From NCBI GenBank assembly GCA_011109175.1, contig RDEW01000003.1:186001-250000 (forward strand): DNA of 64,000 bases, in the 5' to 3' direction. Under the pieces are notes generated by a model. The model ran no database searches. It worked only from the letters and a program-made list of their open reading frames with translations, and had not been told where the DNA came from. Position numbers and translations under genes: made by a program. This document shows positions 31,521 through 43,009 of this stretch, one piece after another (the stretch's first letter is position 1; each line of letters starts with the position of its first letter). The stretch comes from Dicyema japonicum. Taxonomy: Eukaryota; Dicyemida; Rhombozoa; Dicyemidae.

Positions 31521-32449
31521 GTTGTCAAAAATGGAACAAGTATCGGAGGCAACATGTCATCCATCCGTCCAGAGAGACGCATAGTGCCTGACTGGCATAC
31601 AAAAAGGATCTCGCTCTACTCCACCGAAGAGGCTCCCACATTGACGGTTATTTTAACACTTACTTTAACAGCCTTTATTTTAACAAAGGAATTTAGATAG
31701 GGTATTAATTGACTTCTCATCACGAGTCCTGCAATAGCTTGTACCCTATTCTGCGCTCTCAGACCCCTCTTATCGTTTATTCTATGCTGCAACAAAAGAG
31801 TCAATGATGGCATCTCTTTTTAGGAAGTTTGACATCTCTGCTTCATCTCTGATCGACATTACTAACAAATCTTCATCTAACTTCTCGTCGAACCTTTCGC
31901 TCAGGGAAATCTTGATCCCTGCTCTCCTCGATATTTCAAGAAGCAAGATAAAACTCTTCGTATGCAGTGTAATTTTTTTATTGACGGATATTGATGGACG
32001 TGATTCTTATAAAAGATGCGTCTCATTTTGACCTTGTGAGCTGGGATTAGAAGATTGGTTAACATTAAACTTGGGAGATAATGTGTCAATTGATCTAAAG
32101 GAAGAGAAAACGGAGAAGTAGCGGGTTAATAGTTAGTTGGTTAGTTAATATCACTCCCACGTTACCCATAAGCATATGAACACTTAGGGCTCTCCTTGTT
32201 ATCCGTTATACCAGCAGGTTGATAACGTTTCTAATAAAAAAAGGTTGCGGGTGAAACGTTAAAAAGTTATAAACTCAATTTCTAATGGAATCTTGATTTT
32301 TCAGTGGAAAAAAGTCATGTCAAATCAACGTTTTAACTATTTTGTCTTTCTATTACGTTCCAACAAATCAATGAGTAAATTAATTATTCATATTGATTTA
32401 CATGAGTGCATTTTTGGATGGATTTGAATCATATTTCTTTATATTAAAA
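31521..32449. other. Unassigned; probable LINE debris
   Basis: A minus-strand frame at 31813-31616 (LRAQNRVQAIAGLVMRSQLI) and its neighbours look protein-like, but I cannot place them. A gttagttggttagttaata tail at about 32128 resembles the 3' end of family A. Confidence 0.3.
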
Positions 32450-32650
32450 AACAACATTTCCGTCGACGCTCGACAAAAAACTCACTTGCATAGAAAGAAA
32501 GCTGAAAACAGGAGAGGATCTGGATGATCTGAGGGCGGATGCGAGAAACAGGGGAAGATGGAGACGACTTATAGCGCGTATCTAGAGATGCATGACAAAA
32601 GTGGAATCTCAAATTAGTTAACTTTTCTGGTTCCGCGGACATTGCTAGTG
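32450..32650 (+). mobile_element. Family A LINE, C-terminal end
   Basis: The plus strand reads DLDDLRADARNRGRWRRLIA, matching the 'DDLDTLRIIASNR' and 'DVRMRARNKMAWARM' ends of other family A copies. A stop follows near 32584. Confidence 0.6.
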
Positions 32651-32814
32651 ATAATCATATTGATTTGCATGATTACATTTCCAATTTATTTCATATCTGG
32701 ATTAATGTCAGAATTTAAGAGGAAAGAGGATTCATTGGATATCAAAGAGCAAATAGTACGAGAACATCAGGGATATGGAAAGCGCTAGAAAACTTGTGCA
32801 TATATATCAATTTT

Positions 32815-33025
32815 GAGACGTCTGGTTCCCTTGCGCCTGCGACGCAGGAATTCTAGGGAATCGGATCGCTACACGAAAAGGAGACCCTTGTGAGCGCTGC
32901 TAATTATTTGAGCGAATCTCGCTATTCTGAGAGGGAATAGCCACACAGTCAGTGCAGCCGCTAACCGTTTACTCTATTTTCTTTCTTCAATAAAATGAAT
33001 AACTTTGTCAAAAAAATCAATTTTC
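32815..33025 (+). mobile_element. Family B LINE, 3' end and tail
   Basis: It aligns base for base (inverted) with much of 43040-43200, including the 'cgacgcaggaattctagggaatcgg' region; the terminal frame is ERISLF*EGIATQ. The tail ends near aataactttgtcaaaa at about 32998, a string also used as the unit of the tandem array at the right end of the window. Confidence 0.7.
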
Positions 33026-33849
33026 AGATTGCCTTTTCTTATTTCTGCTACTCATTAAAAATTGGAAAGCCATTCTGTCAAGATTTTACGAGAGAATATG
33101 ACTCATAGTTAAACGAATCATCATGATAATATAAGTAATCAATAAGTACAAAAGAATTAAAGGACGTTATTACCAGAATAAGATAATTTATCAGGTATCT
33201 TGAGAGGGTTAGAAAAGACAGATGTTCCTTGAATTTACCGAAGATGAATTAGGCTTTCGATGTGGTGTATTTGTCTTCTTAGAGTATCATGTACATTGTC
33301 CTCCAATGGTGCTGTCGTCTAAGTACCAAACGTTTATCGGCGTAGAAAAAGGTCTTGTTACTGAACAGAGCAGTCTCCATGCTGGAGTCTCGAAATGAGA
33401 AAATAATGAATTTACCATGTGTCAGCATTACTTTTTCCCACAGGAAGAATATACATAGTCGTATATTGAATGGCAGTACATGAACCAATCCCCCAAGATT
33501 ACATTACAGAATATGCAGTTTTGATATCGATCTGAGGATGATGGTGTGCATATGCCAATGGTGACCCTTGACTACAACCAAATTTACTAAAAATTGATAG
33601 ACTAGTTAGTTAATCCCTATGGAATACGAATTTGATTTTTCCGAAAATTCTTTGCGTTGTTGAGAAATCGTATTTTTACCACCTTAAAATCAACAGGTAC
33701 TATGTTTTGCCTGAGGTCAACGAATGACTTGTATTTTAAAATTTGAAAAGAATTGACCGAGGATCACCATGGCATAGTCACACCATTGGACCGTGACATA
33801 ATATAAGGAGTACTATTGTAGTGTTGTACGAAATTCCACGCATCATAAT
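33026..33849. other. No gene seen
   Basis: AT-rich, unassigned. Confidence 0.4.
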
Positions 33850-34141
33850 TGCCGTTTTAAAACCTCCCGAGTGCGACCCCAACCTGGGCTTGCTGTAAAT
33901 ATTCGACAAGCCTGGGGAGAACTGCAGTGCCATCCAATTTTGACGTTAAGCGGCGGAACCCATCGCAATGGTTCGGATTCCTCTTCCTTTTTTTAAAACC
34001 CAGAATATGATGTTCTGGGAGTTTCCTGGAGAGAGTTCTGTTAATTAGTTTGGTGATTGACGAGACAAGTCGGATTCCAGAGCTGCCTGTGTTATGAGAA
34101 ATGAGGTCATTCGAGTGCCTGGTCTTTGAATAGATTCTCAA
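33850..34141 (-). mobile_element. Family B LINE, RT N-terminal part
   Basis: The minus strand reads FRRLTSKLDGTAVLPRLVEY followed by LQQAQVGVALGR. This is the region just upstream of the 'VGLGIHLGCEAAVH' motif of the 43.8 kb copy and is characteristic of this RT family. It ends abruptly after the motif. Confidence 0.7.
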
Positions 34142-34389
34142 ATTTGGGGCAGACTTGATTCGAACTCACTTTGATGCATAAGGTGATTCTTTGTGTTTGA
34201 AAGTTTGCGTATCCAATGATTCAAGAGTCCAAGAAGGGAAACAAAAAGCTACATCCATATTGAGGAGATGAAGACATCGAATGTGCTAGCCATAGTGCAC
34301 CAGATCTACCTCATGGACTCAACTATCAGACCAATTCACACACTATCCGGTCATTGGAGGAATTAAGTAGAGTTAAATAAGGACAGTTT

Positions 34390-34721
34390 ATTTATTTAAC
34401 ACCCAAGACCACGGTAAAACCAAACTAACTATCACGTGATCCCGATGCGTTCCACCAAAATCCTCATCCTTTTCCGGTGCTCCTCCTCGTGACCACACAA
34501 GCTCGTACAGGGCGACTGACTGTGTTTGCAGGGCCACCTTCTTGCATGCCGGAGTTTAGTTTGATGAGGGCCTCCAGAGTAGTCAGTCCGGTTCTGTGTC
34601 TCCCACAAGTCCACCGCTCCGTGAATCTGAAAGCCTTCTTTTGTACGTCTCGATTTTCTTGGTATTCGTCATGATAATGAAGGTCCCCACGAAGCACACG
34701 CGTACGAGAAGCATGGTTCAA
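34390..34721 (-). mobile_element. LINE 3' end, sister of the copy at 27.9 kb
   Basis: The minus strand has VQKKAFRFTERWTCGRHRTG, TLEALIKLNSGMQEGG and SRPVRACVVTRRSTGKG. The 3' tail (minus) is taccgtggtcttgggtgtt followed by TAAATAAATAAA. Tail and coding part match 27863-28176. Confidence 0.7.
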
Positions 34722-34928
34722 TGAATTGTTTGTAGATATTAATCAAGACCGGGTGGGTAAGTAAGGACAGTTGAAATAACAGGTCCTCTTTCGAAAGGTC
34801 TGAACTCTACACTGGATTCCTCTACAGCCATTCAATCCACAGTAAACAGGACATACAAAGGAAGATCAACCATTCATACGGAAGGATGCTATTTAAACTC
34901 TTCTGAGCTACACCAGATATACATCGGG

Positions 34929-35060
34929 GATGTCAAGGTCGCCCTTTTTTGTCCCTTGCAACGCCAATTACGTTTCGAGACAAAATTAGAAATTTCATTT
35001 TTCCTTCGAAAAGGGGGAGGGGGACCGATGTCAAGGTCGCCCTTTTTGTCTCTTGCAACG
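34929..35060. repeat. Direct repeat of about 34 nt (34929-34963 and 35027-35060)
   Basis: Both copies begin gatgtcaaggtcgcccttt and end ttgcaacg, differing by one inserted T and one C/T change. They are 98 nt apart. The intervening sequence includes a G-rich run (aagggggagggggacc). Confidence 0.8.
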
Positions 35061-35299
35061 GCAGTCTCACTCTGATTTATAGTGATAAGTTGAGCAAGTT
35101 GTTTCTAGTACTTAAAAAAACCTATTAGCAGTAAAAAATTATTAATTTTAGCAAATTAAGAAAAATTACTTTGAGGTACTCTAATGCACCAGTACCCTCC
35201 ACAGCCGGTGTTATGATAATTTTTGGATGGATTTTGAAAAGTTTATTGACTAATGCAAGTAAAACATTTAGTTTCTGTAGGCCCTTTGTGAGGATTTAC

Positions 35300-35500
35300 T
35301 TGACATGGTCGGGAACTTCAGCCTGTCTTACGTTACCCCAAGAATTGTGAGAGAACTCGTTTCAGGAAACTTGCAGAGGGCCAATGACAATTCTGGGTTT
35401 TTTTTTGCATCGTCGGTTCGAACTAGTTGCTTTCCTGTTGCGTACGCTTTTGGTAGTTACTTTCCTGTTAGGTTTACAGCACTTGATGGTATCAGGGGTA
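35300..35500 (-). mobile_element. Family C (Jockey-like) LINE fragment
   Basis: Nucleotide similarity over 'gcctgtcttacgttaccc' and 'caagaattgtgagagaact' to the 55430-55470 region of the family C copy. Too short and mutated for a clean translation. Confidence 0.4.
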
Positions 35501-36849
35501 AATAGATATAGGGTTTCCCGGCCATTGACGTCACTTTTCCATTGGTTAAGGGTAAATATATTTTTTGGATAAAATAACATCTCAATCCAATTGAGAAGGT
35601 GGAAAATTTGTTTCCAGAGGAGGGAATGAAAATGATAAAAATTTATTGAGTCTAATTAAGAAAAAAATTGAAAGTAAAAAGGAAACAATTTCCACACACC
35701 TCTATTATTAAGCATGGCTCTTAATGAGTACTGGTCGTCAAGGATTCGAAAGTAGACAAAATGATTGTTACCTAGATGTTTATCTAAGAAATTACCATGG
35801 AATAATTTCTTTACTTTTTTGTTACATATGTTTTAATTTTTTGGGTTTTCACCAATAAAAAATTTATCTGTTATTGGATGTGTCAATATGAATCTGAAGA
35901 AGATTAATGTCTTTCATGCAACAGTCTCTAGGGTTCTTCAAAGGTTCTCTAAACCGCTATGACCAACTCATTTAGAGGATCTTTTGAGGAGAAAGAAGCC
36001 CTATTGACACTTCCGACATACAGGAAGTGCGTTGGTTTTCGGGACGATCACAAAGCGAAGAACGACGAAATAAATTTATTGCATTTACAGCTGTTTTTAA
36101 AATTCGATCTGCATTTCCTTCAATCCACCATAACTGTTTTTTGTGTTTATATTTTTACACTTTTCGAGTTCCCCGTTAGCACATTTTTCATAGTTCACTT
36201 CTGAGACAACACGCAAGCTCATAACCTGACAGTGTATGCAACTTCCTACCATCAATAAGGCGATTTGTGGGAAATGATTTATCTTCACAATTAACACTGA
36301 GTTGGTGATGGTTCCGGTTAAACAATTTACTTAACGGTTTGGAGATACGACGGCCTGTATCGCCCTGTGAAATGCTCCTTTAGGTTTGAGTCCCCAATGT
36401 TATTTCGTCATAGTTCAGCCAGATTCACCACTCATTCATATGACTATTCACAATGCTCATGAACCAGAGAGGGATTTTAGACTTGCTTATTACCACACAC
36501 TCTTTAATATATTGAGTACGGTCGCATGAGCAGAAAGATCTTTTAATATTACAAAGTCCACCCAGAACTAGAAAACGTATCAAATCCTTACAGCTGTGGA
36601 AACCCCTCCAATGGAAGGAGACTGAATGATTTTTTGCACAGACGTTATCCGAGAGAGATGGATCACATGGTGCACCTACAAGTTCTTTCAATCTGAGTCA
36701 GACAAGATTTGAGCATACACAACATAGTTTTATTTTAAAATCGAATGACAATTATTTAAGGAGACCACCTTAAGCCTGGGGGTTCAACTTATTTTAAAAT
36801 CTCCCAAAACATGGTGTCTATAATACATAAGGTTACCAATCCAAATTTC
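35501..36849. other. No confident gene
   Basis: Several open frames of 60-90 codons exist (for example 36425-36691, minus) but none shows a family motif or consistent splice sites. It probably consists of decayed transposon and intergenic DNA. Confidence 0.3.
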
Positions 36850-37141
36850 AATTTATTTTATTTATTTAAAACCAAGAATCACAACAAAATAAAAGCGAAT
36901 GGAGGCATAGGGTGATCCCGGCATCCTTAAGCAGCCATCTCATCGTTTCTTGGCATTCCTCCTGAGAGCCGGCACAATTCCTGTATGGATGATTCACTTT
37001 TCGGAAATTTGAAGGTTCAAACGAGTTCCTGTTCACAAGTTCCTCGAACGGATTGGCATTGGTGGGATGAGAATTTTTGTAGACTCTCGTGACTGTTTCT
37101 TGGAAGGAATTGATTATCTTTAGGTTCGTATAAAGTATCAA
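36850..37141 (-). mobile_element. LINE 3' end with TAAA-rich tail
   Basis: The minus strand ends in RKVNHPYRNCAGSQEECQET followed by MRWLLKDAGITLC and a stop, then ggttttaaataaataaa. The same tail (ggttttaaataaataaa) closes the family C copy at 54.9 kb. Confidence 0.5.
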
Positions 37142-37399
37142 AGTAGTGTTTTTACAAATTTAGCTTTCGTTGGGAGGAGGAAATGCGTTGATTACGTGTT
37201 TGCTGAGTCATAAGAAGGTAGTGTGTAATCCCCAGTATTTTGATAGAGTTAATGGAGGCTATTGAGATTCCATATAGGAAAAGAAAGGTGCCGAGTTTAT
37301 TAGTCTTTTGTTTGAAGTAAAATTATTTCAGGACTTGTGTGTAATGGGTTACTCGCAAGTCAACAGCTCAGGTTGTCCAGTAAATCTTGTAAGCGGGTA

Positions 37400-37900
37400 C
37401 CCGCTGTGTTAATAGTCTCTTGTTGCCAGGATTATGGTTAGAGATGCAATTTTTAAGGAAGCAATCGTAAGATCGTGAGAGAACGTCCTGTCGTGTGTCT
37501 GCAAAGAGTCCTTGTATTGAATATAGGGTTGTTTAATACCAAAATAAAGTGGATTCCTCTGGCGTCTCCCGACTGGTTTTTGAACCATATCGGATGCTTC
37601 GCGTTCAGGTCTCCACATAGCATGTTATTGGTATATCGACATCTGGCAGTGACAAACTGAATCCTTTGGGGGAAGAAACTGGAAATACATGTTCAATACA
37701 ATGTGGTATTTAAATTGTGATGTATTTAACGGGAGGCGGAAAGTGGTTAGTAGTTATTTCCTTCTTGATAAGTGTAGTAACTCCACTATCACGACCAGAA
37801 TGGTGGTCACGTCGAATAATGTTGTAACCTGGGAAGGCTAAAGTGGATGTAAAGAAGACAGTCTTGTTTCTTGAAGTAAGTAAATATAACACGTCAACAA
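37400..37900 (-). mobile_element. Family C LINE, endonuclease fragment
   Basis: Within the minus strand at about 37640-37540 one frame reads LCGDLNAKHPIWFKNQSGDA, equivalent to GGDINAKHPLWLASQPSD in the 22.1 kb copy and including the D.NA.H catalytic motif. Other parts are frameshifted. Confidence 0.65.
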
Positions 37901-37954
37901 TGTCATTTTTATCAAAAATATCAAAATTAAAACATAAATAAACAATAAAAATAA

Positions 37955-39300
37955 TTATTCAATATTATTTGCCGATATGACTTTAAAGCATATTTTAGGA
38001 TTCACAGAATGTGGATCTACCAAATAAGCCCAAACGTAACAATTATTAATAGCCACTTTGATTCTATCCCATATATTTGATTTTGCAGGCAATTTCACGT
38101 GTAATTTAAACCTTTTCCCAACAACCTGTCGAATGGCATTATGGAAGAAAAAGGAGAGTGGATCTAACCACATGTCTTGCTGGTACGACTATAAATAACA
38201 TAAGTACCTCACCGTTACTTCAAATGATCCATACCTCTTTACCAACCTCTCAACGTCCCCCCACTGCTCCGAAGATAAAGACAGCACCTCCTGTGCAGCT
38301 TTGTCGGAAGCAAACGCCTTGGCAGAGCAGGTCCCATCATCGACGAGAAGACTATAATAAAAATCGCCCCAAACCTCAACTCCACGGACAGGAAGTCTTC
38401 TTTGACTTCCACTGACAGCGAGTTAACGCGTATCAAAACTGCCTGAATATATGAGAACTCAGCATGGCGGGAGTAAAAGTCAATGATCCTATATAATTCG
38501 GCTGGGTGGGTCATTGGTACTTCATCAGAACATACGTGGTTGATAAATTCGCGTTTTGGCATTATAAGCTGCCCATTTTTCATTTTCCAGGGAAATAAAA
38601 CGACAACATAAGGACAGAGGTAGAAATAGTAAGAATAATTGGACTCCTTGTTCGGAATATCAACATAGCACTTGAACACTCCTGTTTGGTCATAGAGTTC
38701 GAGATATGACACGTGGTTTTTCTTATCCGACAGAAAGCCGATAAAAACATTCTAAAATAATTTTCAAATAAAAGCGACAAATTTGTAGTTATCGAATTGT
38801 TGGTCGAATCCGTGAAAACACGGAATTTTAAATCCAAGTTCAAAGACCACCTAAACATCAGAGTAGAATTGTACGTTAAACTCGGATCCACACTGACACG
38901 TGCTTCCACCTCCATGATTGACTACGACACATTCATGCATTTTCTTGCAAACATGACTCTTCATGAGGTTTAAGAACAACTTTTTAAATTCGGTTCTAAA
39001 ATTAAGGAGTGAACTACTGTGAAGTGGTAGGCGTGAATTTGCGACGTAAATTTGTGAAAATGTACAAAAATAAGATGACTAGTCTCACGTTCACGGACTT
39101 GTCATGCACAAGATCAAACAGTAATTCATTCTACATTAAACAGCACGTGTAACCATCTGGGAATTTTTACTTGTGGGAAAAAATGTAACCGCGCTTGCTA
39201 AACAGGTAAAATATATCTTAATCGATTCCTAGTGTATGAGAATGGTGATTACATCTTTTAGGACAGCTGAATGAAGATTCTTACCATTTATGTAATGATA
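37955..39300 (-). CDS. CTC1-like OB-fold protein (telomere CST complex), at least the C-terminal half
   Basis: CTC1 is the large subunit of CST, which helps DNA polymerase alpha fill in telomere C-strands. The minus strand joins many exons through 22-37 nt introns. Pieces include SVNVRLVILFLYIFTNLRRK, KSHVCKKMHECVVVNHGGGS (with Cys), VFELGFKIPCFHGFDQQFDN, and after a 27-nt intron FIGFLSDKKNHVSYLELYDQ to ELYRIIDFYSRHAEFSYIQA. After a further intron comes VWGDFYYSLLVDDGTCSAKA then SLSSEQWGDVERLVKRYGSF. This aligns with the vertebrate CTC1 segment carrying 'VEDGTAEA' and a following 'W..L' helix. After a 30-nt intron SYQQDMWLDPLSFFFHNAIR leads to the stop at 37955. The 5' end is not defined; exons are traceable to about 39300. 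The identification rests on remembered family similarity in one OB fold, so another OB-fold protein remains possible. Coding itself is well supported by the splice frames. Confidence 0.5.
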
Positions 39301-39579
39301 TGAATAATCTGAATAATTTTTTAGTCCAAAATAAATCCTTAAGTTAATAAATTGATCTACCAATCGTCGTTGATTTTATATATTCCCCATTTATTTGATA
39401 GAGGATATAACAGTGTCCCCTATATACATTTTACACATCTACTTGAATGTTACACATCAATCAACTGGAATAAAACCCGGTATTTTATTATTTATTATTA
39501 TTTTTTTAAATTTATATTATAAAATAATATATTTAACTTATTCTAACATACTAATAGTAAAATGAGCTAAAGTTTGATC
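39301..39579. other. Possible upstream exons of the CTC1-like gene, unresolved
   Basis: Very AT-rich. I could not extend the gene beyond about 39300 with certainty. Confidence 0.3.
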
Positions 39580-39690
39580 AGAGTTCATGCTCACTAGACG
39601 TCTCAACGGAGATTGGCTTGAATGCGAACCGGTCCCCAATGTCGCGGTACTTCCTCCTTTTCAAATTTTCATCAGTACTCGCTCGGAACC
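39580..39690 (-). mobile_element. Family B LINE, C-terminal fragment
   Basis: The minus strand reads ENLKRRKYRDIGDRFAFKPI then SVETSS, the segment that follows the 'DATCVD' block in family B. Adjacent plus-strand sequence at about 39760 (LATYADEIVLVSRD) is a separate RT catalytic-box fragment with Glu replacing the second Asp. Confidence 0.65.
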
Positions 39691-40389
39691 CACGTAAAAC
39701 GATGAGCCGGACAGATTCGTGTTAGAGAAATTATCCGTGCACATTAATTCCCTAGCAACTTATGCAGATGAAATTGTTCTGGTCTCACGTGATCTGGAGA
39801 TTCAGGTTACAAAATCAAGATTGTAATAAAACCTGGACCGTTTTTACGTTTTGCAAAGATCCTCTGAGTGGACTAAGATTTGTCGGAGGTTCTAGAGGTT
39901 ATTAAAATATATTAATTTTTCAAAATATAAGAAAGTTTAAAATAACATTTTTAATGATGAGTTTTTTTTGAAGACCAGGAGACGAGTCACCTATTTTCTC
40001 ATCCGGGTCCACCTCCAAATTCTGCACAGAACCAATTATACATGTCGGATTTCTGAAAGCGTCCACTTTTGGCTGTAAAGTTTCTGTTAGTAACCGGTTT
40101 CTTTCACTCAACGGGGCAGGTGTCAATAAATAAATGAAGAGTTTAAATATCAATAATTTTTTTAAAAAACATGACATTTAGAGTATTTAGATATTAGTAA
40201 ACGACTCCAAAAATTTTTAGTAAATTTGACAAAAAGGAAAAAATTGGCATAGGAACCGTAACATATTTTGTTCAACAGACAAAAAGGAAGTAATACATGA
40301 AGAAATTAGGAGATATATTAACAAAAGTGAAATAAATATTGATATTGACTTGAATAGACGCAATTTAAATATAAGGATTATCTGATGTG
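39691..40389. other. Unassigned; includes an RT-box fragment near 39760 (+) and an open frame 39920-40177 (-)
   Basis: The minus-strand frame 39920-40177 (RNRLLTETLQPKVDAFRNPT, DPDEKIGDSSPG) is protein-like, but I cannot assign it or find convincing splice partners. Confidence 0.3.
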
Positions 40390-40510
40390 AGGCTTTAGTA
40401 AAAGTCGAAGAATCCGTAAATGGAATAGAATCGGGGAAACCGAATGGTTGTTCCAAAGGATTTCTCTGGCAGTTATCAGAGGGAACAGCCATTCCATTAT
40501 TCTACCTGGA
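40390..40510 (+). mobile_element. Family B LINE, 3' coding end
   Basis: The plus strand reads KSRRIRKWNRIGETEWLFQR followed by ISLAVIRGNSHS. This is the best-preserved example of the family's terminal 'RI...GE.E.LFQRIS.AVIRGNS' motif in the window. Confidence 0.7.
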
Positions 40511-41123
40511 TTACTTTGATTGTCTTGTTTTCGTAAAAATTTTTTTGCTCTGAATATAATCATGAACAAGTAAAAACAAAGGATGATATTTTGCCTAACT
40601 ACAAAATGGGGTTAAAGGATCTTTTATGAATTCAAGATTGGAGCTCACAAGGTATCGGTACCCGAGTTAGAGAAGGTAATAAATTCACTTTAGCGTGAAA
40701 CAGAAATAACATTTCGGTGATTTAATCACGATTTGGAACTGATCCTCGTGTTAGAAGAGAAAGATGAATCAGTAACCTTATTCCTACTGCTAGTGTTCAG
40801 TGGAGGTACAGGGCAGGAGAACCTTCTTTTAGTATCACTGATAGTTGGTCCGGTGATGGAAGCCAAGACCCCAACTCGCCTCTAAGGGGGAAGTACACAG
40901 AACGTAGTTGTGCTGGGGTCATCCTTGTTCCTCCGTCGAGGGTGAAACATGCCTTGGTGGAATAATGTTTAAATCCTTAAATAGTCTAGTCATCGGATAA
41001 GGTCTTGTATAGACATTTATGGAAATAATTAATGAACAATTACAGAAATAAAAAACTTCCTTATAAGAAAATGGATGCGCATATTGAACGCATTTAAATG
41101 TTCTAAGCGATATTTGTCCAGAA
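40511..41123. other. No gene seen; upstream flank of the membrane-protein gene
   Basis: Unassigned. AT-rich sequence immediately before 41124 may include the promoter. Confidence 0.4.
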
Positions 41124-42380
41124 ATGCCTTTCAAGTTCTACAAAAATAAATCCAAGAAACAAAAAAATAAAACTTTAAGCAGACAATCTGAGGATGTAAC
41201 GAACAATTCTAACAAACTTGAAATGTCCAGCACAACTGAAGGCACCATTCGCCCACGTTTACTGAAACGCTATAACTCAGTGGCAACGGATCCTTCGAAC
41301 ACGTTAAGATCAGATTTGACGGATATACACGTGGATGTTCCCCGTGACAGTAAAACGTTGAAAAAGGAACCCAATAAAAGCAGATTTTCACTTCGATTGA
41401 GAAAGTCAAATAAAGTTCACGCTTTTTATAATTCAGAGCAAAACATCCACCTCATCTCCGAAGATTGTGGAAACTAAGAACATCCTAGAAACTGAAAATT
41501 ATGAATTTATTCCAAAAATTTTGCCCCCAAAATCTCAGCTAATTGAAATTTACGCGAATCTCGATAGGTTCAGCATTGAAACTAACACGAATCCCGAAAA
41601 TTTGAGCAATGAAACGTAGCATTCATTTCAGTCAATTTAAGAATTAATGACGTCACTTTTGAAGACCAAGAATATTCGGATGACGCTGTTGTACCCTTAG
41701 ACAATAAAATGAGTCAACAAGACTCAGTGATCAATAATTTCGATCGTCCAAGTGGAGAGGAAAACAAGAGTTTCTTTATTGAAGGTATTAACCTGATTTG
41801 ACTTAGAATTCGAATATAAAGCGTTGGATTCAAAAATATCCCCCACCTCAACTCAACTTTCTACTGTGAATCCGACTACACTCTCGTTTAAAAATTCAAT
41901 GAAAAAACACTTGACTGAAGTCATCAATTCTCATAAAAATCCGAAATCTGTGTATTTTGGAATTCTCCTGCTATCTATTGGTATCACGTTTAAAAGATAA
42001 CGTCTAGCTCTTATTTTTGTAGTCCTCCCAACCAGTGTTGCTTTGGGGTGAAGAACTGCGGTCGAAAACCCATCTGCGAAATATTCGTGGTTAATTCAAA
42101 AATTCATAATTTTTACGAGCACATCAAACTGAATTCTTTCTTAAACAAAGAATGGAGCACATATATTGTGACACAAAATCCTTCAAGTGATGTCCACGTT
42201 TATTATGGAACCAATCCGCGGTATTTGGGCCTTTTTGGTGACGGATATTACATTGTTGCGGACCCAAAAAAGAGAGTTGAATCCGAAAAATACAAATTAT
42301 ACAAAATTTACAGCAACGAAGTCTGCAATCCCGTTGTCGATGGAAAAGTTATAGTGAGATGCGTTAAATCTCATAGATAA
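41124..42380 (+). CDS. 383-aa predicted single-pass membrane protein with Cys-containing C-terminal domain, unrecognised
   Basis: Five exons join in frame: 41124-41414, 41437-41615, 41642-41784, 41807-41987, 42023-42380, with introns of 22, 26, 22 and 35 nt. The N-terminus (MPFKFYKNKSKKQKNKTLSR) and the first about 240 residues are basic/polar and probably cytoplasmic and disordered. A short hydrophobic segment (VYFGILLLSIGI) follows, then PPNQCCFGVKNCGRKPICEI and a folded-looking domain (YYGTNPRYLGLFGDGYYIVA, ending VIVRCVKSHR). Seven Cys are in the C-terminal part: CC, C, C in its first 20 residues and three further on, compatible with disulfides in an exoplasmic type II topology. The hydrophobic segment is only about 12-13 residues, so membrane insertion is inferred. 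No transposon motif is present and I do not recognise the family. Confidence 0.65.
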
Positions 42381-42479
42381 TAGTTATTATTAAATTATTT
42401 GATGGTTTTAAAAGAATTTCTAATTTTATAACTATGATCTCTTTGGGGTCTAAAGACTACACGAGAAGATTACTATCAA

Positions 42480-42620
42480 CCACCCTCGAGGCTCTTGTCT
42501 GGGAACTGGTGTGCTGTTACCCGAAACAAGCATATAGAGGATGCGTAGGAGGACGAGGAGGATATTGAGAGAGGTCATGATCACCTAATGGTCACGTCTT
42601 AATGGTAATTGAAAATTTCG
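42480..42620. mobile_element. Probable LINE 3' tail remnant
   Basis: The sequence 'ggatgcgtaggaggacgagg' through 'gatcacctaatggtcacgt' resembles the '..CV...EEHR' to 'gatcacgtgat' ends of LINE tails at 27.9 and 34.4 kb. Weakly supported. Confidence 0.3.
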
Positions 42621-42704
42621 AAAATCCTCTTGCAATGTTGGTTATACAGAAGGAGACAGGCGACGTGGGTCAAAGGAAACGTTCTTTCGAGCTTATAATT
42701 TAGT

Positions 42705-42895
42705 TCTTTTTTTTGCTGCGCTCGACTCCCTGAAACAATCCGGTTCCCAGTGATGAATCACTGATGGTCACTCGTAAATCCCAAAAGAGTCGTAGATGTG
42801 TAAAACCTTAGAGCGGAATTGACTGCAGCGAGAATCGAACCATGAACCATCCGGATTTTGTCCGACACTGTTAAACTGGAAACCCATAGTATTGC
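42705..42895 (-). mobile_element. SINE copy 4, strongly diverged
   Basis: The minus strand keeps the B box ggttcgattctcgctg and the body elements (acgagtgaccatcagtga, gaaccggattgtttcaggg) in the order of copies 1 and 2. The A box is degraded. Confidence 0.7.
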
Positions 42896-43009
42896 TTAGC
42901 ATTTAAAATTATTCAACCAGTCTTTGTTTCACTTAAACTTGTAATTTACTTCCTTCTATTACATTGTGACATTATTATCAACAAATTACACATAATCATA
43001 TTATAACTT

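Noticed and set aside
34929-35060. CRISPR-like repeat
   Set aside because: Only two copies with a single spacer of unrelated length in a eukaryotic context.
41124-41477. 117-aa single-exon protein ending at 41477
   Set aside because: A 22-nt intron at 41415-41436 lets the frame continue through four further exons, so the stop lies in the unused reading.
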